Below, in pieces: positions 42,251 to 50,992 of a DNA stretch of 64,000 nt. The notes below the pieces were generated by a model. It did not search any database. It worked only from the letters and a program-made list of their open reading frames with translations, and was not told the origin of the DNA. Position 1 is the first letter of the stretch. Each line of letters starts with the position of its first letter. Source of the stretch: RI-153 sp963721725 (GTDB lineage Bacteria; Chloroflexota; Anaerolineae; Caldilineales; Caldilineaceae). The stretch is taken from NCBI GenBank assembly GCA_963721725.1, contig CAVRLX010000024.1:62001-126000 (forward strand), in the 5' to 3' direction. Made by a program: the position numbers and the translations under genes.

Positions 42251-42850
42251 CTATGGACAGTCGGCCACGGCCACATCGCCGACCTCGTTTGTGGTCAAGC
42301 GGATGTCCAGCGGCACGGCCAGCACTGGCGCAAAGTCCCAATTGATGCCCGTGGCGGCCACTTCCACTGCCGTGGCTGCACCAATCCGCCGCACCAGAAC
42401 GGCGTCACGGCTGGCCCCCAGGCCGATGTTGTGCGGAAAGAGCGTGGCTCCGTAGACATTGTTGTGGCCGTGGACGGCATCCACGCCGTAGAGCAGCGGA
42501 ATCCCCAGCCGAGTGGCGCGGGCATAGCTGTCATAGTCCAACACCATCTTGCGCCACTCCGCGGCAGTGTTGGGCCTGGGCGAGCCGCCGCCCCCGCTGA
42601 GCAAGGAGCCGAGAAACTTGTCGGTGATGTCTGCTTTGACGATGCTGTCTTTTTCGATCTGCGTGATCTGCCAATCTTTTCGGCCAGGGTCATGCGGCCC
42701 AGTAGATCTTCAACGCGCTCTTCCACAGGCAATTGTGGATCGAGATAGGGTAGCACGGCGGGCGTGGCTTCGTCTTCTGCACAGCCCGCCAGGGTCAGAC
42801 GCCGCGCAGAGCAACACAAACAGCCAAGAACGACGAATGTGATGTGGCAT
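42251..42850 (-). pseudogene. Truncated GH3 glycosidase lipoprotein
   Basis: The N-terminal part of a secreted GH3 beta-glucosidase or exoglucanase: signal (MPHHIRRSWLFVLLC to LTLAGCAED), then DLLGRMTLAEKIGQ, LLSGGGGSPRPNTAAEW, YGVDAVHGHNNVYGATLFPH and INWDFAPVLAVPLDIR. Homology ends right after that block, before the catalytic Asp, and an unrelated 17-residue tail ends at TGA 42251. The frame also needs +1 near 42795 and -1 near 42668. A normal GH3 enzyme needs 400 or more further residues, so this remnant is inactive. The 3' loss looks like a deletion or rearrangement, not a point error. Confidence 0.8.
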
Positions 42851-43041
42851 AGAGGTTGTCCGCATTGAGAATGTGGCTATAATCCGCGGAGAAAGCAGAG
42901 GTCATGCCGATGAATTGAGAAGCACCGATCATAAGCAGCCACAGGGCGATTGTCAAATTATGGTAAAAAATCAGCCATCGCTTGGGTGGTTTGACTTTCC
43001 CCCCAAGCTGCGATAGCCTATCGACCATGCACACACTCTTT

Positions 43042-43183
43042 GGCAGGAGGCAACCCGCAGGAAGCGGGATCAAAGCGTAGCGGAACCGGGCAAGCGCCCG
43101 GCCCATTGCGCCACCCCTGCCGACGAAACGCCGTCCGTTTCCTGCACGCCACGCCGAGATCATCGGGTGGCGTTTTTGTTTTT
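43042..43183 (+). ncRNA. Candidate structured leader RNA with terminator upstream of argG
   Basis: A closing stem GGCAGG/CCTGCC (43042-43047, 43116-43121) encloses two GC hairpins: CCCGC-AGGAA-GCGGG (43054-43068) and CCGGGC-AAGC-GCCCGG (43086-43101). A rho-independent terminator follows (CGCCAC and CCGA with TCGG and GTGGCG, 43147-43172, then TTTTTGTTTTT). CGCCACCC at 43109-43116 could instead pair with GGGTGGCG of the terminator, and GCAGGAAGCGG (43058 on) with CCGTTTCCTGC (43134-43144). This is the layout of an attenuator or riboswitch. It matches no riboswitch class that I can recall. An independent small RNA is the alternative. Confidence 0.45.
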
Positions 43184-43209
43184 AACAAGGTTTATTTTTA
43201 ACAAGTAAA

Positions 43210-43305
43210 GAGTAATGAGTAATTTGCTTAACACTGTTGGTGGCTATTTTGAACCTCATTTTGAATTCAAGATTGTCTACACACCCTACTCATTACTCAT
43301 TACTC
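43210..43305. repeat. GAGTAAT palindrome before argG
   Basis: Perfect 14-bp arms, each two heptads (GAGTAATGAGTAAT at 43210-43223, complement at 43292-43305), are separated by 68 bp. The spacer contains AAC-CTGTTGGT and TTGAACCT, which resemble the spacer of the element before argJ. Confidence 0.8.
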
Positions 43306-43329
43306 CTTATCCTCACCCAGGAGAATCCC

Positions 43330-44608
<1,279 letters not shown>

Positions 44609-44614
44609 TCTAAC

Positions 44615-44706
44615 GAGTAAGGAGTAATGAGTAATTGGAGAACGATGTTGGTCATCTTGAAACTGTATCGTTGACAAAGACTACTCATTACTCTTACTCA
44701 TTACTT
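44615..44706. repeat. GAGTAAT palindrome between argG and argJ
   Basis: The left arm has GAGTAAG, GAGTAAT, GAGTAAT (44615-44635). The right arm reads ACTCATTACTC then TTACTCATTACTT (44683-44706). The spacer contains AACGATGTTGGT and ATCTTGAAACT, similar to the spacer at 43230-43255 before argG. Confidence 0.8.
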
Positions 44707-44732
44707 CACTACCCCTTCCCACGGAGGCAATC

Positions 44733-45950
44733 ATGAGTGCATCTTTTCTCCCCGTACCAGGTTTCGACGCCGCGGGGATTGCCGCCAATATTAAAAAGAA
44801 TGGCAAGCCCGATCTGGCGATGGTGACGAGCCGAGTTCCATGCCGGGCGGCGGCGGTGTTTACGCAAAACCAGTTTCCCGCCGCGCCGGTGCTTTATGAT
44901 CGACAATTGTTGAAACTAAATCCCGATGGCATCCACGGCGTAGTGATCAACGCCGGCTGTGCCAATGCATGTACCGGCGTGCCGGGCAAAGCCAATGCGA
45001 GACGCATGGCTGAGACTGCTGAGCAAGCGCTGGGCGCAAGCGACCACTCGCTCTTTGTCATGAGCACTGGTGTGATCGGCGTGCAGTTGCCCATGGAAAA
45101 GCTAGAAAAAGGCATCCCTGAAGTGGCAGCCCAACTGCGACCCGACGGCTGGCTAGACGCCGCCACGGCGATCATGACCACGGACACCAAGCCCAAACTC
45201 TTCAGCCGCCAGGCCGAGATCGACGGCAAGACTGTCACTCTCACGGGCATGGCGAAAGGCGCGGGCATGATCCACCCTAACATGGCGACCATGCTTAGCG
45301 TCGTCGCCACCGACGTTGCCATCAGCCACACACTGCTGCAAGAAGCACTGCGGGCGGCGGCTATGGTGAGTTACAACCGCATTAGCATTGATGGCGACAC
45401 CAGCACAAATGACACGGTGTTGGTGCTGGCAAATGGGCTGGCGGGCAATGACGAGATCACCAAGGCCGACAGCGAAGCGTTTGCCTGGTTCCGCTTTGAA
45501 CTGGCCTCGCTTTGCACAGAACTGGCCCAGGGCATCGTGCGCGACGGTGAAGGCGTGACCAAGTTTGTCACGATTCAGGTCACCGGTGCGCACAACAATA
45601 TCGAGGCCCACACCATTGCCAACAGCATTGCCACCAGCCCGCTGGTGAAGACGGCCTTCTTCGGCAACGACGCCAACTGGGGACGCATTCTCTGCGCGGC
45701 GGGCTATGCGGGCGTGGAACTCGACCCTGACAAGGCCGATCTGATCATCCACGACAACGACGAAAATACCGTGCAATTGGTGGAAGGCGGCCTGCCCACA
45801 GGCTACGCCGAGGCCGACGCTGCCGCCATCTTCAAACAGCCGGAGTTCACGGTGCATGTGAACCTCAACAGCGGCGAGGGCAACGCCACCGTGTGGACCA
45901 GCGATCTCAGCCATGATTACGTGACCATTAACGGGGACTATCGGACATAG
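44733..45950 (+). CDS. argJ: Bifunctional ornithine acetyltransferase/N-acetylglutamate synthase
   Basis: An intact 405-residue protein with ATG 44733 after CACGGAGGCAATC. ArgJ features are VPGFDAAGIAANIKKNGKPD, NAGCANACTGVPG, MSTGVIGVQLPMEKL, the self-cleavage site in KGAGMIHPNMATML (cut before the Thr), SFNRIS-like YNRISIDGDTSTNDT, and a C-terminus with TAFFGNDANWGRILCAAGYAGV. It transfers acetyl from N-acetylornithine to glutamate and so recycles the acetyl group in arginine synthesis. The distance from argG and the palindrome between them leave co-transcription open. Confidence 0.95.
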   Translation: MSASFLPVPGFDAAGIAANIKKNGKPDLAMVTSRVPCRAAAVFTQNQFPAAPVLYDRQLLKLNPDGIHGVVINAGCANACTGVPGKANARRMAETAEQALGASDHSLFVMSTGVIGVQLPMEKLEKGIPEVAAQLRPDGWLDAATAIMTTDTKPKLFSRQAEIDGKTVTLTGMAKGAGMIHPNMATMLSVVATDVAISHTLLQEALRAAAMVSYNRISIDGDTSTNDTVLVLANGLAGNDEITKADSEAFAWFRFELASLCTELAQGIVRDGEGVTKFVTIQVTGAHNNIEAHTIANSIATSPLVKTAFFGNDANWGRILCAAGYAGVELDPDKADLIIHDNDENTVQLVEGGLPTGYAEADAAAIFKQPEFTVHVNLNSGEGNATVWTSDLSHDYVTINGDYRT

Positions 45951-45963
45951 GATTGACGGCACT

Positions 45964-46008
45964 TTGAAACTGCCGTACAATTTTTAGAGGATGGTACGGC
46001 AGTTTCAA
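45964..46008. repeat. TTGAAACTGCCGTAC palindrome upstream of the toxin-antitoxin pair
   Basis: Perfect 15-bp arms (45964-45978 and 45994-46008) surround a 15-nt loop. It follows the argJ stop and precedes the antitoxin gene by 18 bp, so it may terminate argJ or serve as operator for the toxin-antitoxin operon. The TTGAAACTG word recurs at 28819 and at about 44656. Confidence 0.7.
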
Positions 46009-46026
46009 GGGGCAAGGGTACAAAAG

Positions 46027-46284
46027 ATGGCAACCAAACTAACCCTCCGCGTTGAAGAAGAACTAATCGAACATGCAAAAAGCCATGCGCGCAAGCGAGG
46101 GATTTCGCTTTCGCAAATGGTCTCTCAATATTTCGCGCTGCTACCAGCCGAAGCGTCATCGGAGAAAGCAGAAGTTGATGTTTCAGCGCTGCCACCGGTG
46201 ACAGCCTCTCTGTGGGGACTTCTGGTAAGGAGTAATGTTCAGGAGGAAGACTACCGGATCTATCTTGCCGAAAAATATCAATGA
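46027..46284 (+). CDS. DUF6364-like antitoxin
   Basis: An 85-residue protein from ATG 46027 after AGGGGCAAGGG. The N-terminal ribbon-helix-helix pattern MATKLTLRVEEELIEHAKSHA and RGISLSQMVSQYF is typical of DUF6364 and other RHH antitoxins. The acidic C-terminal tail (VQEEDYRIYLAEKYQ) would block the toxin. Its stop overlaps the toxin start as ATGA, the usual arrangement for coupled translation. It probably binds its own promoter, perhaps at the palindrome at 45964. Confidence 0.85.
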   Translation: MATKLTLRVEEELIEHAKSHARKRGISLSQMVSQYFALLPAEASSEKAEVDVSALPPVTASLWGLLVRSNVQEEDYRIYLAEKYQ

Positions 46285-46721
46285 AAGCACTTTTTGACAC
46301 GAATGTGATCCTGGATGTGTTATTGCAACGCCAGCCTTTTGCCCCAGATGCGCTGGCGCTTTTTGTTGCTGTCGAGACAGGTGAACTAAAGGGTGTATTG
46401 GGGGCAACTACGGTCACGACGGTCTATTATCTTGTTGCCAAAGCTGTGGGCCGAGAGAAAGCCATCACGAGTATCCGTCAACTGTTGACTATTTTTGAAG
46501 TTGCTGCTGTAACCCGTGCTGTCATTGAGCGAGCACTCACCCAACCGTTTACAGATTTTGAAGATGCCGTTTTGGCTGAAGCAGGCCAACTGGGTGCAGT
46601 GGATGTGATTGTTACCCGAAATGTTGCAGATTTCCGCCATACATCGTTGCCTGTTTATACTCCCGCCGAGCTTCTGGCGGCTTTGCTAAGCATGAAGCGT
46701 GGCAACGAGATTATCGACTGA
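46281..46721 (+). CDS. PIN-domain toxin (VapC-like)
   Basis: A 146-residue PIN nuclease. The acidic residues expected for metal binding are in ALFDTNVILDVLLQRQPF (first Asp), VETGELKGVLGATT (Glu region), DFEDAVLAEAGQLGAVDVIVTRN (Asp, Asp) and ADF after it. It cleaves RNA, in many VapCs a tRNA, when not bound by the antitoxin. Overlap with the antitoxin gene (46281-46284) marks a two-gene operon. The sequence is complete and in frame. Confidence 0.88.
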   Translation: MKALFDTNVILDVLLQRQPFAPDALALFVAVETGELKGVLGATTVTTVYYLVAKAVGREKAITSIRQLLTIFEVAAVTRAVIERALTQPFTDFEDAVLAEAGQLGAVDVIVTRNVADFRHTSLPVYTPAELLAALLSMKRGNEIID

Positions 46722-46742
46722 CATACGTTGCTGCCCTGAAAA

Positions 46743-46786
46743 TAGAATACGGATTGGGCAGATGGAGCGGATTTGCACGGATCAGA
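46743..46786. repeat. Half copy of the GCGGAT-word element
   Basis: AATAGAATACGGAT, GGGCAGAT, GGAGCGGATT, TGCACGGATC resembles one arm of the element that carries the GxxExxY gene at 23408. No matching opposite arm is seen nearby, so it is a remnant. It separates the toxin gene from a stretch of truncated genes. Confidence 0.6.
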
Positions 46787-46870
46787 CACTGCCCCTTTTC
46801 ATTCCTCGTGGCGCACGACAGCACCGGGGGAACGAAGCTGCGATTGTCACCCACAAGAAAGCACAACTCC

Positions 46871-46994
46871 ATGCACATTCAGGATATCGGCTTTTCGTAC
46901 ACGCCACCATCCGGGCCGGGCATGCTGCGCCGTCTGGAAGAAGGGCTGGGCCAGCTTGCCGCGCTGGGTTACCGGCTGATTGAGATTAACCCGG
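46871..46994 (+). pseudogene. N-terminal fragment of a sugar-phosphate isomerase/epimerase
   Basis: ATG 46871 opens a frame reading MHIQDIGFSYTPPSGPGML, then LEEGLGQLAALGYRLIEINP. This looks like the first strand and helix of an AP-endonuclease-2/xylose-isomerase-like TIM barrel. After about 41 codons the similarity stops and the frame ends within the calcium-binding fragment. It is a broken gene; the sugar-acid dehydratase downstream would have been a fitting operon partner. Confidence 0.5.
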
Positions 46995-47453
46995 GACGGA
47001 AATGCGGCCCAGCTTAGCGATCAGCGCTTTAAGTTTGATCTAAACAGCGACGGCCAGATGAAGAACCTGCCCACCTTGGGGTCGGGCAGCGGCTTTCTGG
47101 CCCTGGACAAAAACGGCGACGGGCGGATCACTCAGGGCAAGGAACTATTCGGCCCCACCAGCGGAGACGGCTTCAATGAGCTGGCCGCTCATGACGACGA
47201 CAGAAACGGCTGGATCGACGAAAACGATCAAATTTTTGCCCAACTGCGGCTAATGGTGCAGAATCAGGACAAACAGCAACTCTTCACCCTCCAAGAAAAA
47301 GGCGTTGGGGCCATCTACCTCAACGCTGCCGATACCCCATTTACCATCAAAGACAGCCAGAATCAGACCTTGGGCCAGGTCGCCCGTTCCAGCATATACC
47401 TGAAAGAGAACGGCGAAGTCGGCAGCGTACAGCGAGTCGATGTAGCGACTTAA
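46980..47453 (+). pseudogene. C-terminal fragment of a calcium-binding (EF-hand type) protein
   Basis: An open frame of 157 codons without a credible ribosome site. It reads RDGNAAQLSDQRFKFDLNSDG, GSGFLALDKNGDGRITQGKE, ELAAHDDDRNGWIDENDQIF and GAIYLNAADTPFTIKD. I recognise this as the C-terminal region of a large bacterial protein family with two DxNxDG-type calcium loops. The usual N-terminal several hundred residues are missing, and the front is joined to an isomerase fragment at about 46995. It is probably a remnant of a rearrangement. It could be expressed from the upstream start, but no function can be given. Confidence 0.6.
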
Positions 47454-47476
47454 TCAATAATCCAGCGAGGAACCCC

Positions 47477-48644
47477 ATGAAAATCACTGATGTTGTACTC
47501 TTCCGCCTGCGCGGGCGCTACACCGGGCCACACTTTCCGCCGGGCAACCGTCAGGCCAAATCGCTCGATCTTTACCCCGAATTTAATGTGGACGCGAAGC
47601 CATCCCAAGACGATCACCCCATCAGTGCCATCTATGTCGAGATTCAAACCGACGAGGGCGTTTCCGGCATTTTTGGGCCAATTGAAGAACCCAACGCGTT
47701 CACCATCCGCCATGCCCTGCGCCCCCATCTGATTGGCCGTGATGCGCTGGCGACGGAACTGCTGCACGATCAGATGTTGCGGCTGGATCGGCATGGGCGC
47801 TCCGGTTACTTCATGACCGGCGTCAGCGCGGTGGATATTGCGCTGTGGGATCTCAAAGGCAAGGCGTGGGGCCAGCCGGTCTATCGGCTGCTGGGCGGGC
47901 CGACCCGCGCTGCGGTGCCCGCGTATGCGTCGATGTTGGGCTATTCCACCGAGCCAGAAGCCGCGGCCACATTGGCGGCAGAGACCAAAACCCAGGGGTA
48001 CACAGCGCAAAAGTGGTTCTTCCGCCACGGGCCAGGGGATGGCATGGAGGGGCTGGCGAAGAATCTTGCAATGGCGACAGCGGTGCGCGAGGCTACAGGC
48101 CCGCACTATCCGCTGATGTTTGATGCCTTCTGGGGCTGGGACTTGGCCTATGCCACGGAGATGGTGAAAAAGCTGGCTCCGCTCAATCCGCGCTGGATGG
48201 AAGAGCCGGTGGCCCCAGAACGCGTGGGCAGTTTGCGCCAACTCTGCCGGGCGTCCAGCGTGCCGATTGCCACGGGTGAACATGTCTATACGCGCTGGCA
48301 GACCAAAGAGCTGCTTGTGGCGGGGGCAGTGGATGTGCTGCAAAACGATCCCGACTGGACCGGTGGCATCACCGAGCAGGTCAAAATCTGCCGCGTTGGC
48401 CTCGGCATTTGAGATTCCTGTGATCGGCCACGGCCATTCGCTGTTGCCAGCGCTGCATGTTGCGGGAGCGCAGGCGGCTTCGGTTGTGCCCTATGTGGAA
48501 TACCTGATCCGCAATCAGCCTGTGAAGCAGTTCTTCCACAGCCCGATCTATCAACCGCAGAACGGCGCGGTAACACTGCCCGATCTGCCGGGGCTGGGCA
48601 TGGTGTTGGACGAGGCTAAGATTGGGGAGCGCGAAATCCTGTAA
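47477..48644 (+). CDS. Mandelate racemase/muconate lactonizing enzyme family, sugar-acid dehydratase-like (one frameshift)
   Basis: The start ATG 47477 follows AGCGAGGAACCCC. About 388 residues. The enolase-superfamily capping domain (ISAIYVEIQTDEGVSGIFGP) leads to the barrel: GVSAVDIALWDLKGKAWGQPVY, base region GYTAQKWFFRHG, metal ligands in LMFDAFWGWD, RWMEEPVAPE and IATGEHVY, VDVLQNDPDWTGGITE, and after a +1 shift near 48395 the catalytic-His region VIGHGHSLLPALHVAGAQ. These features point to an acid-sugar dehydratase of the mandelate-racemase subgroup; which sugar acid is not readable. A hairpin terminator follows 60 bp later. Confidence 0.85.
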
Positions 48645-48703
48645 TTATGACAGTGGACGGAGGACAATAGACGAAAGTAGAGTTGGTCTAATCCGTTGTC
48701 AGA

Positions 48704-48759
48704 GCATAGATAAAACAAAGAGACCTGACACGTGTCGGGCCTCTTTGTTTTATCTATGC
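48704..48759. terminator. Long bidirectional hairpin terminator
   Basis: A perfect 19-bp outer stem (GCATAGATAAAACAAAGAG at 48704-48722, complement at 48741-48759) continues inward with CCTGACAC/GTGTCGGG, one wobble pair, giving an almost loop-free 56-nt hairpin. It separates the dehydratase gene from the convergent minus-strand fragment. A lone half of the GGACGATGGAC-type repeat lies just upstream (48652-48675). Confidence 0.85.
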
Positions 48760-48779
48760 AGCTTGATCATACAGCTCGA

Positions 48780-49203
48780 TTACGGAGTGGTATCAACATG
48801 CAATTCACGCGTGCCCAGCGGCTGGGTGGGGCGGTGATCGTCATGGAAGATATTGTCAAAAAAGGTGATTTGCTCCGCCGAAAGCGACATCTGGTCGGTC
48901 ATCACAAACCAGTTGACACCTTCAGTGCAGGGCGGCGTGGTCAACGAGCCAGTGTAACGATAGGTGGTGGTCTGGGCAGGCAGCAGGACGGCAGCGTCAA
49001 CCGTGGCGTCAATGCTGGCTAGTTCGCTCTTTTCAGTGGGCATATTGGCCCACACCGAGGCCAGTGCCTGATTCTCATCGCCTTCGGTTATCAGAATGCC
49101 GACCACGGCAAATGCATTGTCCGCACTTTTGTGAACCATATGCAGTTCGGCAGGAAAGGACTGGCCGTTAATGGTGTGTTCGCCCGGTTCGTGGAAATGG
49201 AAC
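48780..49203 (-). pseudogene. Alpha-carbonic anhydrase, C-terminal part only
   Basis: The frame gives TQFSSFHFHEPGEHTING and ELHMVHKSADN, which hold the three zinc histidines (FHFH and ELHMVH). It continues YTGSLTTPPCTEGVNWFVM, the Thr-containing active-site segment, and ends near 48780. About 90 residues normally before the first zinc motif, including the signal peptide, are absent. The frame instead runs straight on from the end of the beta-lactamase-fold gene. It is therefore a 5'-truncated remnant, unless a fusion through a frameshift with that gene occurs, which I consider unlikely. Confidence 0.75.
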
Positions 49204-49216
49204 GATGAAAACTGAG

Positions 49217-50829
49217 TTAAGGGATGGCCGCCTGTTCCGCCGCTTGTAGGTGGTTGGCCGCCCAACTGTCGTAGTGATCTTTCAACGGCACATAATAGGC
49301 GGGCTGAGGCAAGCGGGGCGGTTCGGGCGGGACCATGCTTTCTACATTGCCTTTGAAGGCAAAATAGTTCCATACAATGCGGCTGACCTCGGCCATTGTC
49401 CTGTTGCTGTTATCCCAGTCCATCCAGCCGTCGCGCCAGAGATAGACGCTGAGGACATAGGGGCCGGTCGGCCCCCAGACCAAAGCAACGTCGCTGTGTG
49501 ACTCGTTGACAAAGCCGTGTTTGTGGATGATCCAAGACGTTTTGGGCCGCGGCAGCCCTCCCCAAAGCAGTTCTTGAAATTCGTCGTGGCTCATGTAAAA
49601 GAGCATCTCGCCACATTCTTGGGGAGTAAAGGCAGGCGCAAACACGTCTAACAAGCGCCCTTCTCCTTGCCAACAGCGGTAGATTTCGGCGAGCAAGTGA
49701 CCCATGTCGGCGGCGGTGGCTTGCAGGTGATCGTCTGGGTTGGTGTTCCAGTCAGTCTGTTGATCGGCGGCAGTGGGGAGGGCGGCAATGTTGCTGGCGT
49801 CCTCATAGCCGGTCTGGATGAAAGAATTGTTCAGCCCCAGGGCACGCAACATCTCGGTGACGCGCCGCCCGCCCGCATAGGTATCCCCGCCGCCAGTCCA
49901 GCCAAGCACGCTGTTGGCGGCCTGATTGCTGCTTTCGCCCAGCCGAAGTCGATCCACTGCCCCAGCAACGAATCCGGCGCACCGTCCAACTGGCGGAAGG
50001 CTTCGGCCACGATGGCGATCTTCATGGTGGACATGCCCGAAAAGGCCACGTCGACATCCACACCGGCCTCCTCACCCGTGGTCAAATCCTGTACGTAAAT
50101 GGAAGCGAAGCCCGGAAAGTCTGCGGTCACACTGTCCAGCGCCCGCCGCAGCTCGTCCATCTGCAACGGCGGCGGTTGGATCAATTCCAGCGCCAAATGG
50201 GCGGCTTGGTGATCAGGATCTGACAACGTGGTCAGAATAGCGTCCATGCTTTCGTCGATCAACAGTGTCTGCCCCGGCGAGCCAAGCGTCCACTGCCAAT
50301 CTTGTTGGGCGCTGCCCACAAAGCCCGCAGGCAAATTACCCGATGTCCCTTTGTCGAGCCAATTCCATTGTGGCGGCAGCGCTCGCCCGCTCTGAGAGGC
50401 GCGGTTATATTCCTGGCCCACCGCGGTTAACCACTCTCGCAGTTTTTCGGCGTCGTAGCGATAGCGCACAGGGACATCGCGCCGCACCTGGGGGATGCCC
50501 AGTAAATGGCGCAACGCAATCCCCAAAAAGATATCGCCGGCCATAAACTGCTCTGCTTCGGCGATCATGGCCTCCACATCTATGGCAAAATCAAGATCCG
50601 ACGGGTGCAAGACCAGCCGCTTGTCGGCAAAATAGACGGCCACGGGATCGCCATCGCGCGCCTCTACCAACGTGCGGATCTCCGCCAACTCTTTGATGCG
50701 GCTCATCTCGATCCCGGCCAGATGCACCCCAGGCGGAATCGGCCCTGCCGCGGCTTTGTAGCGCGTGTAGAGCGGGAAGATGGAGAGGATGAGGATAAGA
50801 AAAAAAACAAATCGGAGAAATCGGCCCAT
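49217..50829 (-). CDS. Beta-lactamase-fold serine hydrolase with peptidoglycan-binding domain (one frameshift)
   Basis: It starts at ATG 50829 (MGRFLRFVFFLILILS), a signal anchor. Residues 35-190 resemble the PG_binding_4/YoaR-type domain (PPGVHLAGIEMSRIKEL, VYFADKRLVLHPSDLDF). From about 275 comes a class A beta-lactamase-like domain: ASIYVQDLTTGEEAGVD, SxxK motif FSGMSTMKIAI, SSNQAAN in place of SDN, and HKHGFVN in place of KTG. The frame changes near 49950, here by -1 (or +2). About 537 residues. It is probably an extracytoplasmic cell-wall hydrolase or penicillin-binding-like protein and not a true beta-lactamase, given the altered KTG motif. Confidence 0.78.
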
Positions 50830-50839
50830 ATTTACTTTT

Positions 50840-50992
50840 GACAAGATGACAAGGGACAGGGGTGACAAGGTGTTATTGGATCACCGATGCACAAAGAAAA
50901 TGTTTTATAGAACGTATTATACAGTTCTAGAGTGCGTTGCACGTGTATAGTGACAAATATTTTATAGAACTATGTTTTTGATGGATGGTAAT
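50840..50992. other. Intergenic repeats between guaA and the serine hydrolase gene
   Basis: GACAAG words (50840-50870: GACAAGATGACAAGG, GTGACAAGG) match the CTTGTCAY octamers seen inverted at 35834. Next, TAGAAC-N10-GTTCTA (50908-50929) is a dyad, and its left part TTTTATAGAAC is repeated at 50960-50970. This could be an operator for the divergent-side hydrolase promoter; evidence is positional only. Confidence 0.4.

Noticed and set aside
43042..43183. Known RNA classes (SAM, TPP, cobalamin, ZTP, T-box, SRP RNA) for the structured leader
   Set aside because: None of the core sequences of these classes that I remember is present.
48780..50829. Single fusion protein of beta-lactamase fold and carbonic anhydrase
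   Set aside because: The hydrolase has its own stop at 49217 after a normal C-terminus, and the anhydrase lacks its first 90 residues; a truncated second gene is simpler.
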